This document shows, piece by piece, positions 45,759 to 62,420 of a stretch of 64,000 nucleotides of DNA. This stretch comes from Rozella allomycis CSF55. Taxonomy: Eukaryota > Rozellomycota. Position 1 is the first letter of the stretch; every line of letters starts with the position of its first letter. The DNA lies in assembly GCA_000442015.1 (NCBI GenBank), contig KE560959.1:124001-188000 (forward strand). Reading direction: 5' to 3'. Under the pieces are notes generated by a model, which was not told the origin of the DNA, made no database searches, and saw only the letters and a program-made list of their open reading frames with translations. Made by a program: the position numbers and the translations under genes.

Positions 45759-47333
45759 ATGATTTCTAAATTTATACTTAATTCCTATTTGTCAGAGATG
45801 AACAAGATATATTCCGAAATTTCCAAGATGGTGGAAATGCCGCTGGCGATGCTACATTCGTGTCAAACTCTCAATACCGATTTTAATAGCGAAAGGGTGA
45901 AAGATGTCGGTATTATTGGCTTTGATTTCTATTTTCCTCTAACCTTTGTTGAGCAATCGGATCTAGAAAAATATTACGGTGTTTCCGAAGGAAAATATAC
46001 GATTGGGCTAGCCCAGGAGCGCATGGCATTCACAGGAGATCGGGAAGATGTCAATTCAATGGCTCTAACCGCGGTGAAACGTTTAATGGATTCTTCTAAA
46101 ATTTCGTATTTAGATATAGGCCGCATTGAAGTTGGCACTGAATCGATAGTTGATAAATCCAAATCTGTGAAAACCGTACTTATGCAACTGTTCGAAGAAC
46201 ATGGTAACACCGATATCGAAGGTGTGATGTCAATCAACGCATGCTACGGTGGAACAGCTGCTTTATTCAATTCTGTTGCTTGGGTTGAAAGCTCTGCTTG
46301 GGATGGGAGATTCGCTTTAGTAGTAACGTCTGATATTGCGGTTTACGATCATGGAAATGCACGACCAACTGGAGGGGCAGGGGCCGTTGCACTTCTTATT
46401 GGTCCAAATGCTCCATTAGTTTTAAACAGTAAATCGAATATTGTAAAATAATTTAGCTGTTAGAGCTTCGCACATGAAAAACACCTACGATTTCTACAAA
46501 CCAGTGTTTTCGTCAGAGTATCCTCAAGTGAATGGAGCTCAATCGATTTCTTGTTACTACGATGCTTTGGATAAATGTTACTCGAGGTTTATTGATAAAG
46601 CTGGAAGTTCGGTAATGTTGATTCCATGATTAACAAAGACTGGGAAAAAGTACAATGTAGATTCATTTGACTATTTTGTTTTCCATTCCCCATTTTCAAA
46701 ACTAGTTCAAAAAAGCTTTGGTCGTTTGGTATTCGTTTATTTGTTATTTTATAGGTTTACAATGACATGATCCGTTCGGAACAATTCGCAAACGATGAAT
46801 TGGAAAAATTGTCTGATAAAGAACTTGAGAAGAAAATGATTCACATTTCAAAGCAAAAGTTTTCAGAAAAAGTTTTGCCTTCCACTTTTGCCTCTAAAAA
46901 TCTTGGAAATTCTTACACTTCGTCTATATTTTTTGGATTGATTTCCTTACTAGCTATGGAAGATCCAGTAATATTGAATACATTATTGCACAAAGGTTGA
47001 TAAGGACATTGTACTGTTTTCGTATGGTAGTGGATTGACATCATCCATGTATTGGCTAACTTGTAAAAAATCAATGAAAAGATGGGTCGATTCAAGTGCC
47101 TTTTTTAAACGATTCTCCAATCGATTACGCCAAACCCCCGAAGAGTTCGAATACGTAACTTTTTTTAAGATATCTTATTTAAGGCATTATCGTTAAGAGA
47201 GAAATTAATTAAAACCCCTCATAGTTATCATCCAATTAGTAGCATCGACTTACTCGACTTCCAAACTTTTTATTTGGATCATATCGACAGCGAATATAAA
47301 AGAGTATATACTCTCAAAAGCTCTCAAATTTAA
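45759..47333 (+). CDS. HMGCS: Hydroxymethylglutaryl-CoA synthase
   Basis: Condenses acetyl-CoA with acetoacetyl-CoA in the mevalonate pathway. Five introns of 26-29 nt give 478 residues. Pieces: [33 protein letters not shown], the catalytic cysteine in [51 protein letters not shown], the catalytic histidine in [35 protein letters not shown] and [14 protein letters not shown]. All active-site residues expected of the family are visible. The N-terminal extension of about 40 residues before VKDVGI ([16 protein letters not shown]) is longer than in cytosolic homologues and might be a targeting peptide or include an unspliced leader. Confidence 0.95.
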
Positions 47334-47379
47334 TTTAATAAAGACATACTTTCATCCATCACCATTAGTTACTGCATCA

Positions 47380-48179
47380 ATGGCGCTTTTAAATAACGCA
47401 AATAACGAAAAACAATTCTCTAAAGATTTTGTTATCAAACTATTAAATAGACTCAATGATAATTGGAATAGCTTTTCTAGCAAAGTTATAGACCTAAATG
47501 ACACTGAAATTGAGGCATCGGAAATTGAAGTGCTCGACGAGGACTTATTGGCACCCTTGGCAAAANNNNNNNNNNNNNNNNNNNNNNNNNNNNNNNNNNN
47601 NNNNNNNNNNNNNNNNNNNNNNNNNNNNNNNNNNNNNNNNNNNNNNNNNNNNNNNNNNNNNNNNNNNNNNNNNNNNNNNNNNNNNNNNNNNNNNNNNNNN
47701 NNNNNNNNNNNNNNNNNNNNNNNNNNNNNNNNNNNNNNNNNNNNNNNNNNNNNNNNNNNNNNNNNNNNNNNNNNNNNNNNNNNNNNNNNNNNNNNNNNNN
47801 NNNNNNNNNNNNNNNNNNNNNNNNNNNNNNNNNNNNNNNNNNNNNNNNNNNNNNNNNNNNNNNNNNNNNNNNNNNNNNNNNNNNNNNNNNNNNNNNNNNN
47901 NNNNNNNNNNCGACGGAGTTTGGAAAGAAAGCAGATTCAACCCTATCACATAATAACAATCAATCATACCCACGTTACAGATTCAACAAAGTCGTAGACA
48001 TTCGCATGACTTCTACCACATTTCCTTCCATTCAACGTTTTACACCATATGTGATCAGATATCTTCCTGATCTGGAAGATCATTTAATGAATGTGAATAG
48101 AAAGCATTTTTGTCACATGATTGGCAATTCGTTCGTGGCGTTATACAATGATATGAAAAGGGATACAATGAGTCAATAA
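47380..48179 (+). CDS. Unknown protein interrupted by a 345 nt N gap
   Basis: Starts MALLNNANNEKQFSKDFV about 46 nt after the HMG-CoA synthase stop. The visible N-terminal 62 residues are acidic (IEVLDEDLLAPLAK). The N gap 47566-47910 follows. Beyond the gap one frame reads through TTFPSIQRFTPYVIRYLPDL and HFCHMIGNSFVALYND to a stop at 48177-48179; a short intron may lie near 47990. The two sides may belong to one gene or two. I do not recognise the family. The stop is 7 nt from the convergent uL3m stop. Confidence 0.45.
47566..47910. other. Assembly gap (N)
   Basis: A run of 345 Ns. Gap length may be an estimate. Confidence 0.99.
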
Positions 48180-48186
48180 AAGTTTA

Positions 48187-49334
48187 TTAAAGTTGTGGAA
48201 GAGTATTTTCCCACACAATAGTATCTTTTTCAATTACAGGTAAATCCTGCGTTTCAGGTAAAGGCGGATGAGAACCAGGTATGTACGTAGGGTAGAATAA
48301 ATCAACCGGTTGAATACAGCGGGAATCATGTAAATAAACTGGAGTACTATCGTGACCTTTTCACACTAGCATTTGAAAATTACCAGGGATGCTTCCTCTT
48401 AGAAATATGCAATTCGTTACATTGCAAACTTTCATAACCTGGACATGAAATGTGGCTCTGTTTTTGTTTCCCATTCTTCCAGGTAATTTCTTTCCTTTCC
48501 ATACCCGCCCCAGACCCTAAATATCTTTCTCCATCACAATTTACCATTGGCCCGATAGATCCAGGATGCCTATGTTTTTTAGTCGTACCATGAGTTTTTG
48601 GCATTCCTTTGAAGCCCCATTTCTTCATAACTCCTTGAAAGCCTTTTCCGATGCTCTTTGACACACAATCAACAAATTGCCCGGCGGTAAAGTGTGCCGC
48701 GTAAAGAGGAGTACCTCTTACATCATAAAATTTATCTTACCAACAGGAAGTAAGGCATCTTTTTCAACCTGAAATGTCTTTAAATATCTCCTAACATAGA
48801 GCCCTCTCCTCAAGCATTCATGCCTCCACAGACCTCTCGCTGTACTTGGCGACTTAAGTTCGGCACAAACTTGCTGAAAGTACAGCTCTTTCTTCCCGTT
48901 GTTAACAACGACTTTATCGAAAACTTGATTATCAGAGAACTTTAATATTTAATATAGTACATTACTTTCACCACAGTTACCGGAATTCTTTTTCCCCAAT
49001 TATCATAAATACTCATCATTCCAACTTTTGTGCCAATCATTCCAGTTCTACGATATCGTTTATTGCGATCGTATGTTAATCTTTGTAAACATATTTCCCT
49101 GGTAGGAGGGAATGCCCAAGCAGGTTTCACAACCAATTCACGCTTAGGGATTAATTGTACAGTCGGAATAGTTATTTTTACACGCTCTGGGCCGTATCCA
49201 AGTTTCTGAAGCTCTTCTGGCACTGGGGTATTATCCATTGGTGCAACTTGTATGCTTGAATAAAAGCTATAATTGAAGAATCTTCTCACTTTGAATGCGT
49301 TAGACCTTAATAAAATGCTGTTAAAAATTGACAT
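48187..49334 (-). CDS. MRPL3: Mitochondrial large ribosomal subunit protein uL3m
   Basis: Four introns (26-28 nt) give 346 residues. The N-terminus [20 protein letters not shown] is amphipathic and basic, a probable mitochondrial presequence. The L3 core begins [20 protein letters not shown] and KRIPVTVVK. It continues [75 protein letters not shown] and FLRGSIPG. The C-terminal extension [20 protein letters not shown] fits mitochondrial L3. The frame seen without splicing after GSIGPM is false: a 28 nt intron shifts it to the conserved RVWKGKK block. Confidence 0.93.
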
Positions 49335-49508
49335 TAACTGAAATGCAAGGGAGTAAAAATATTGATTTCCAAATTAGGATTGTGACTCATGGCTCCAAGT
49401 TTTTGAAAGGCGATTTCGAAGTGTTAGTAATAATTATAATGCTCATGTTTACTTTAATCTTTCCAATTTGACTTTTCCCTGAATCAGCCACCCAACCCTG
49501 GCGGAAAA

Positions 49509-49882
49509 ATGAAGCTCGTTCGGTAAGTATTGTTTTTATAACGTTAAGTAGTTTTCTTATGAAGCTCACGAACGAAACAGTAACCGTGGAGCTCAAAAAC
49601 GGGACACTTGTCCACGGAACTATATCCGGAGTGGACGTTGCAATGAACACACACTTAAGAACAGTCAAAATGACTGTACGTAACAAAGACCCAGTGTCTT
49701 TAGAAGCTCTTTCTATACGTGGATGCAATATTCGCTACTTCATTCTCCCCGATGCTACACCCCTTGATCCACTACTCATAGACGATTTACCAAAAATCAG
49801 AGGAAAAAGAAAGCAGGTCGTCGCCGCTGGTACGAGAGGAGCTGCTAAAAGAGCTCGTGGTAGAGGCCGAGGCCGTCGCTAA
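49509..49882 (+). CDS. SNRPD1: Small nuclear ribonucleoprotein SmD1
   Basis: Core Sm protein of U1, U2, U4 and U5 snRNPs. One 29 nt intron (49523-49551) after the fifth codon gives 114 residues. [54 protein letters not shown] and a C-terminal RG-rich tail ([11 protein letters not shown]) are all as in SmD1. The intron position directly behind MKLVR is shared with many fungi. It confirms a normal spliceosome in this organism, relevant for the unusual introns. Upstream (49335-49508) is a short divergent promoter with uL3m. Confidence 0.97.
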
Positions 49883-50270
49883 TTTTGTCCTTTTATATTA
49901 ATGTAACGTGTTTTATATATTACAATCATAGAAATTTTTCAGATTCTTAATTATTTTCCAATCTTTTATTTTCTTCATTGCTATTCCCCATAGCTTTAGT
50001 CAGGTGATTGAATTTACTGTATTCTTTCAGCGTTACATCTATGGGAGAGAAATTTCATCTACCTAAAGTTCCTAGTTTTTAGGCCTTTAAATCGATGAAA
50101 AGTTGGAGCGTGAAAATGAGAAAGTTTGATTTTGACTTTTTCGCGTCGCTCGGACAAACATTACGTAATAAAATCAGCCTTTAATCTAAATCTTTGTATT
50201 AAATTTTGATTTATTTTTTATTTATTTACATTCGGTGTTTGGTCGTTGTCAAGATTCTGTCGTAATTCCA
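49883..50270. promoter_or_regulatory. 388 nt intergenic stretch before the ROCK-like gene
   Basis: AT-rich with T and TTTATTT runs near the kinase start. It should hold the SmD1 terminator and the kinase promoter. No ORF with support, no tRNA and no repeat was seen. A small RNA gene cannot be excluded by eye. Confidence 0.4.
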
Positions 50271-54847
<4,577 letters not shown>

Positions 54848-54880
54848 TAATAAATAAATGTAAGTTTTAAAGTTTACACT

Positions 54881-57493
54881 TTATTGATGTTTGTTCAAAG
54901 GATCTCCACTTTTAATCATTGTTGACGACAACATGGAACCTGACATTTTCGTATGCGCTGCTATTTTATTTTGCCATAACTCTAAAACATTGACCCATTG
55001 TTGATATTCTTCTTGAACAGAAAATGTAACATCATAGCGACAATTTTCCACAATAATACTAAGTGCAGAGGTTTTCGCATTCTTTTGAATAGAAAAGTTC
55101 TTAATGAATTTCAAAAACAAAGAATGATTTCCAATCCCAAATGCCTCAAGTTTACTAAATTCAGTATTTCTTCTTAATGACAGAAAATGTATTGCATTCG
55201 TGTTTGGATCGAGGGCCATTACCATGCGTGATGTCTCACTGAAAAATGAAAGGCTTTTCTTGACTCTTACAGACACGTCACTCGTTATCTTATACGTTTT
55301 CTTCAACTCTGAGTCATTCTTTACATCAGTACTTTTAACAGCGACAACCGTTCCACTTTGACCTACCGTTTTCTTATCATGCCGAGTAACATAAATGTTA
55401 TACATTTTATGAAGAAACATACATACAATATTGAAAAAAGCTATGTATGTGATTGAGAGTACTTTAACAAGAAAGGTAGAAGTAAAGCCTAAACTATTAG
55501 ATGTCAAAATGGGTATTGTGAATATCATTACAATCGTCACATTGTAAACTGATAAGGAAATAGCTTTGGTTTCTTGAAACTTTGATGGGATATCTCTTGT
55601 TTTAAACGCCATTATCAAATTTAATGCCAAAATTAAACCTCCATAGGTCAAAATCAATCCTAACATCACTTCCTGCACCATAGAGTTTGAGCTTCTGCAA
55701 GTCCAATAGTATTCTTTTGTGCTCAAGTACTTCATAACATGTGGTTTCGGCCTATCAATAATATTCCATACAAGAGCAAATAAAACGTTGGGTAATGTCA
55801 TCAGTATACCTACCAAAGATACTTTTTTGTCTGTCCACTTAGATCCTTCGCCCGAATTAATAACATAAAATAATCGATATAGCCGGACCATTTTAGCGAA
55901 ACTAAACGAATAAAACAAAGAGAAGGAAAGAGTAAGAAGAAATGTATCAGCTATGCAAAATGTGTCATTTGGCTTTCCCGTCATTATCAATAATTGTATG
56001 AAGCCTAACGCAAGTCCAAAAAGGAGCACATAGCTAATCTTTACACTTACGCGAACTATAACAGGATTTTTTCGATTTAGGGCATAAAATATGAAAACCA
56101 AAAGAACAACTACAATACCAACTGCACCAAGTAAAACTGAAAGCTTGCCAACCACAGTAGAAAAATCAGAATATAAGGCAACTTCATTAGGATCAATGTA
56201 GTCTTTTGGCTTTATAGTAGATCCACCTGGATAATATATTGGTCTAATCGAATAGATGGTGCCTTGACTCCACGTGGCGGCTTCAAACGCTTCTCCATTT
56301 AAAGTATTTAAGATGCTATAGTCGCCAATCCTCTCACCATTAATGTCCAAAACAACTTTGCCTGTAGGCGTTATTAAATTGTCAAACATGAAGGTCTGTG
56401 GGACAATAAAGTCCGACTTGTACGTACCATTAATTAGACCTTGAACTGTATATGTTGAGTTAGATTTTAACACACGATCAATACCATAAGCAATCAAATC
56501 CAAGCAAGATGCGAAACTCATTGTGTACAAAGGTGGTTCTGTAGACGTATTGTTGAGCCGGAATGGTGACGATGAATTAAGTATACCAGAGACCCACGAA
56601 GTTTTCATTTCTTCATAAATGGGCCCTTGCCCTTCTTTTGCTACAAAGAATATAACGTTCTCCATTAATTCCTTTTCCTCGTTCGTTAACATATAGTAAC
56701 CAGCATATACACCGTCAGATATTATCCAAACATAGCCTTGTTCTAAGAGCCCTTTTTTCTTTGCTTGCTTCAAAACAGCTAAACAATCTTGTAAATACCC
56801 GAAATATAAGATGATTTTTGCGTCTGAATCCTTGACTAAATTAACTACGTTTTTAGGACCGCTTTCCAAATCTGAAGCGTAAAACGAAGTTCTAACCAAA
56901 ATATTAATTTCGTATGATTTCGCACTCTCTGTTAACTGATTTGCTAATGCTTGGCCATAATCATCATTGGTTCCAATAATAGCGATAGATCTCCATCTAT
57001 TCTCATGCACATAACTGGCCATTGCCGATGCTTGAAAAAGATCGCTGGGTATTGTTCTGAAAAAGTTTGGATATTGTTCTTTATCAGCAAGCGCTGGACT
57101 AGTTGAGGATCCGCAACATACTGGAAGGTCGAAATTCTGGGTTATTAATGACGTTATTATGGTCAAATAGGAAAATGATGAGCCTATAATCGCAGTAACT
57201 CTATCATTGTTATTGAATTCAAGTAAGTCGTTGATCAGATTCTTACGTGAGAAACCACAGTTTCGGTACACGAATTCCAATTTCGTATTGTTATCTATTA
57301 GACTATCGATTTGATTGATTTGATCTAAACGAAGGTATATGGAGTTGATTGCATCTACACATTCGGGACAAATCTCTTCATCGAATGGCATAGACACTCC
57401 GATTTTTATAACATTATTTCCATTAGGGTTTAAACATTTGATTAATACCTGCAAAGATGAAAATAAAAGCAAAATTCTGGACAAGTAATGCAT
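54881..57493 (-). CDS. Class C GPCR, GABA-B-like, with C-terminal PH-like region
   Basis: Intronless, 870 residues from the ATG at 57493. Signal peptide MHYLSRILLLFSSLQVLIKC. A periplasmic-binding (Venus flytrap) ectodomain of about 400 residues has IKIGVSMPF, AIIGSSFSYLTIITSLITQ, PVCCGSSTSPALADKEQYPN, FFRTIPSDLFQASAMASYV and IAIIGTNDDYGQALANQLTE. No cysteine-rich linker is present, as in GABA-B receptors. Seven membrane spans follow, with the class C loop KMVRLYRLFYVI. After residue 720 comes a soluble region, FFSETSRMVMALDPNTNAIH to VQEEYQQWVNVLELWQ, with seven-strand-plus-Trp-helix character of a PH domain. It converges with the ROCK-like gene, 33 nt apart. The ligand is unknown. Upstream in-frame codons to 57571 are less likely start sites. 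Confidence 0.85.
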   Translation of the reverse strand: MHYLSRILLLFSSLQVLIKCLNPNGNNVIKIGVSMPFDEEICPECVDAINSIYLRLDQINQIDSLIDNNTKLEFVYRNCGFSRKNLINDLLEFNNNDRVTAIIGSSFSYLTIITSLITQNFDLPVCCGSSTSPALADKEQYPNFFRTIPSDLFQASAMASYVHENRWRSIAIIGTNDDYGQALANQLTESAKSYEINILVRTSFYASDLESGPKNVVNLVKDSDAKIILYFGYLQDCLAVLKQAKKKGLLEQGYVWIISDGVYAGYYMLTNEEKELMENVIFFVAKEGQGPIYEEMKTSWVSGILNSSSPFRLNNTSTEPPLYTMSFASCLDLIAYGIDRVLKSNSTYTVQGLINGTYKSDFIVPQTFMFDNLITPTGKVVLDINGERIGDYSILNTLNGEAFEAATWSQGTIYSIRPIYYPGGSTIKPKDYIDPNEVALYSDFSTVVGKLSVLLGAVGIVVVLLVFIFYALNRKNPVIVRVSVKISYVLLFGLALGFIQLLIMTGKPNDTFCIADTFLLTLSFSLFYSFSFAKMVRLYRLFYVINSGEGSKWTDKKVSLVGILMTLPNVLFALVWNIIDRPKPHVMKYLSTKEYYWTCRSSNSMVQEVMLGLILTYGGLILALNLIMAFKTRDIPSKFQETKAISLSVYNVTIVMIFTIPILTSNSLGFTSTFLVKVLSITYIAFFNIVCMFLHKMYNIYVTRHDKKTVGQSGTVVAVKSTDVKNDSELKKTYKITSDVSVRVKKSLSFFSETSRMVMALDPNTNAIHFLSLRRNTEFSKLEAFGIGNHSLFLKFIKNFSIQKNAKTSALSIIVENCRYDVTFSVQEEYQQWVNVLELWQNKIAAHTKMSGSMLSSTMIKSGDPLNKHQ

Positions 57494-58054
57494 GATGTAA
57501 TCTCCAAAACAAATAAATCCCCTGGTTTCCGTTTGTTTATAATGACTAGCGTAAATTTTGTAAAATTTCATTCTAGCGGTTTTTCAATGACTTTATGGAA
57601 CAAAGCTTAAGTCAGAATTATAGAGTCATTGAAGAAGGCAATTTATTGCTTTGAATGATAAAGTTCGAAAGTTCTTGTACATCATTAAATTGTTCTTCAA
57701 CTGCGAAGGCTGGTAATCATTTTGGATGCTGTCATACTTGGCACGTTCTAGCCCCAAAATAGGCCATGAGTTTCAACGTGCATCTTTCATAATACCAATA
57801 ACTTTGCGGATATAAACATAAAATTGTAGATTTATTAATTGATTTATTTACTAGTTACTTGGGTATTTCGGAAGTTTCCTGATATCGCTCTTCATGTATT
57901 CTTCAAACATTTTTTTCTTATTTATTTGTTTTTTTNNNNNNNNNNNNNNNNNNNNNNNNNNNNNNNNNNNNNNNNNNNNNNNNNNNNNNNNNNNNNNNNN
58001 NNNNNNNNNNNNNNNNNNNNNNNNNNNNNNNNNNNNNNNNNNNNNNNNNNNNNN
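57494..58054. other. Intergenic stretch with assembly gap
   Basis: The first 440 nt are AT-rich and hold no gene I can support; they include the promoter of the class C GPCR. Ns occupy 57936-58054. The 3' end of the cyclic-nucleotide-binding gene is lost in the gap. Confidence 0.6.
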
Positions 58055-59668
58055 CTGACTTTAAATTTTGTCACTGCATCCTGGGCCGATATTACCTTGT
58101 ACAAAATTTTATCGACTATTTACTGCCATAACACATTCATCTATTGCGACAATAGAAAAAGGAGCGTTTTGGTCGTCAGAAAATAGCACTGCCTCACCAA
58201 AAAATTCCCCTTCTTGATATTGTTGAATAGGCACATTAAATAGCTTTCCATGCAATTCCAGTTTTTGCTTAACTTCACAAGTCCCTTTCCTAACTATGAG
58301 AATTTCAGTCATCGGTTTTCCTTCTTCCATAATGACTTCTTTTGGTTTGAATGATTTCCATTTTATAACTTCTACCACTGATTTAAGAGTCTCCTCTTGC
58401 CAATCCGCAAAATCTTTCAATTTTTTCATAAAGTTTATCTTTTCTTTACATTCATTATCATAAATAAACCTAAGTATTCTGTTATAATCGCTTTTTTCAA
58501 CTCGGGCAAACTGTGTGAACTCGCTTGTGACTACTGTCGCGGATCTAGGCTTATCATTAACCAGCGCCAAATCTCCAAAACCACTACCTGCTCCCAACGA
58601 CACTACAGTTTTAGAGTCTGATATAATCCCCGTTTTAGATATTTTAACATCCACTTTTCCTTTTAATATAACGTACCAACTTGTTCCAACATCGCCTTGC
58701 ATAAAAACAACAGTATCCGAGTTCATTTCATCAAAAAGCATTACGCTGCACAACTCTTGTAACACAAAAGATGATAATTTTTCAAACGCTTTTATATTTT
58801 TTACGTTTTTAAATAACTTGCGGCGATCGACTTTGGTCCTTTCATGAGGCTCCTTTTTCAATAAGTTAACAGTTAGATCGTGGTTGTAGCCATTCTCATT
58901 TTTCTCTTTTCTCATTTCAGGTGGTACATATTTTATTATTTTCAGTTCCCTGATTGCTTTAGGAGCAACTTTTTTAAATGGCTGTTTTGGAGCAGCTAAA
59001 ATTTTGTCAGGCTGATATGGAACGGAGTTTTGTTTACAAAATAGTTTCATCCATTCTAATACATTCTTTTCCGTTAATATTTCGTCACTTTTATGTTTGT
59101 TGAGTGGTCTAAAAGCATGGTCTACACTTTTGCCAAAATACGCGCGCCTTAAAGATTGTGTAGTAATAGGCCGGTCTATTACTTGAGCTATTGTGTTGGG
59201 TCTTGACTGAAATTCAATGTTGTTCATAGATTCTAGAGTAATAGGTCTTGACGAAAAAGAATGAGGTATAATTTCTCCCGTATTCTTTGAAGCTACTTCT
59301 TTTATAAGTTTAAAAAATTCATTGTGCTTTGAAATCCGGGTGTGAGTGTCTCCTAGCTCGTATGAATTCTCTTTAGAATATTGGACAACCTTTTGATAAT
59401 CTACCACATGTGACACTTTCTTTGTTGGATGATTCAGTAACAAGGGATAAGAATTTGAACATTGTTCGGCTTTTTCTCGATTTGCTATGCCTGATTGAAT
59501 TCTTTTAGTGGCGGTTTTTGTCAATCTGTGGGCTGGTAAAGAAATTATATGTTTTGCGTGAAATATTCTTTCGCTTGAATGGCCTTGACTATTTTTCCCG
59601 CTTTTGGATCTGAAATAAGCATTCTTAATTTCATAATCTCTCAGATGCTCCCTCAAGCAACTGTCCAT
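58055..59668 (-). CDS. Tandem cyclic-nucleotide-binding domain protein, 3' end missing
   Basis: Probably binds cAMP or cGMP; no kinase, channel or GEF domain is visible. From the ATG at 59668 (MDSCLREHLRDYEIKN) a basic, Ser-rich region of about 290 residues precedes two CNB folds. CNB1 runs from KLSSFVLQELCSVMLFDEMN and has a complete phosphate-binding cassette, GSGFGDLALVNDKPRSATVV. CNB2 starts SVVEVIKWKSFKPKEVIMEE and has GEFFGEAVLF, but the following ..RNAT/RSA Arg is not obvious (DDQNAPFSIVA), so it may not bind nucleotide. A 28 nt intron at 58096-58123 leads into VISAQDAVTKFKV, after which the frame enters the N gap. It resembles CNBD2-like or PKA-regulatory-like proteins, without a clear inhibitor site. 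Confidence 0.8.
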
Positions 59669-59717
59669 ATCGGGAGTAAGTGAAAGCTAAAAATAAACTT
59701 GCAAAAGATTTAATAAT

Positions 59718-62275
<2,558 letters not shown>

Positions 62276-62420
62276 TGAACTTAGCCACAATCTATTTTCG
62301 AATCAAATGAAATAATATCAAATGTGAATATGCGAGTAAGAATAAAATTATAAAAATGTTTAAATATCTGTTGTTTATCTTTGTGTGTGTATAATCTCGA
62401 AAATTAATTCGGGAAATTTC

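Noticed and set aside
49883-50270. Possible snRNA or snoRNA upstream of the kinase gene
   Set aside because: No recognisable box motif or fold could be supported by eye.
57594-57840. Possible small gene upstream of the class C GPCR
   Set aside because: Short frames only, with no signal peptide, motif or splice structure; treated as promoter region.
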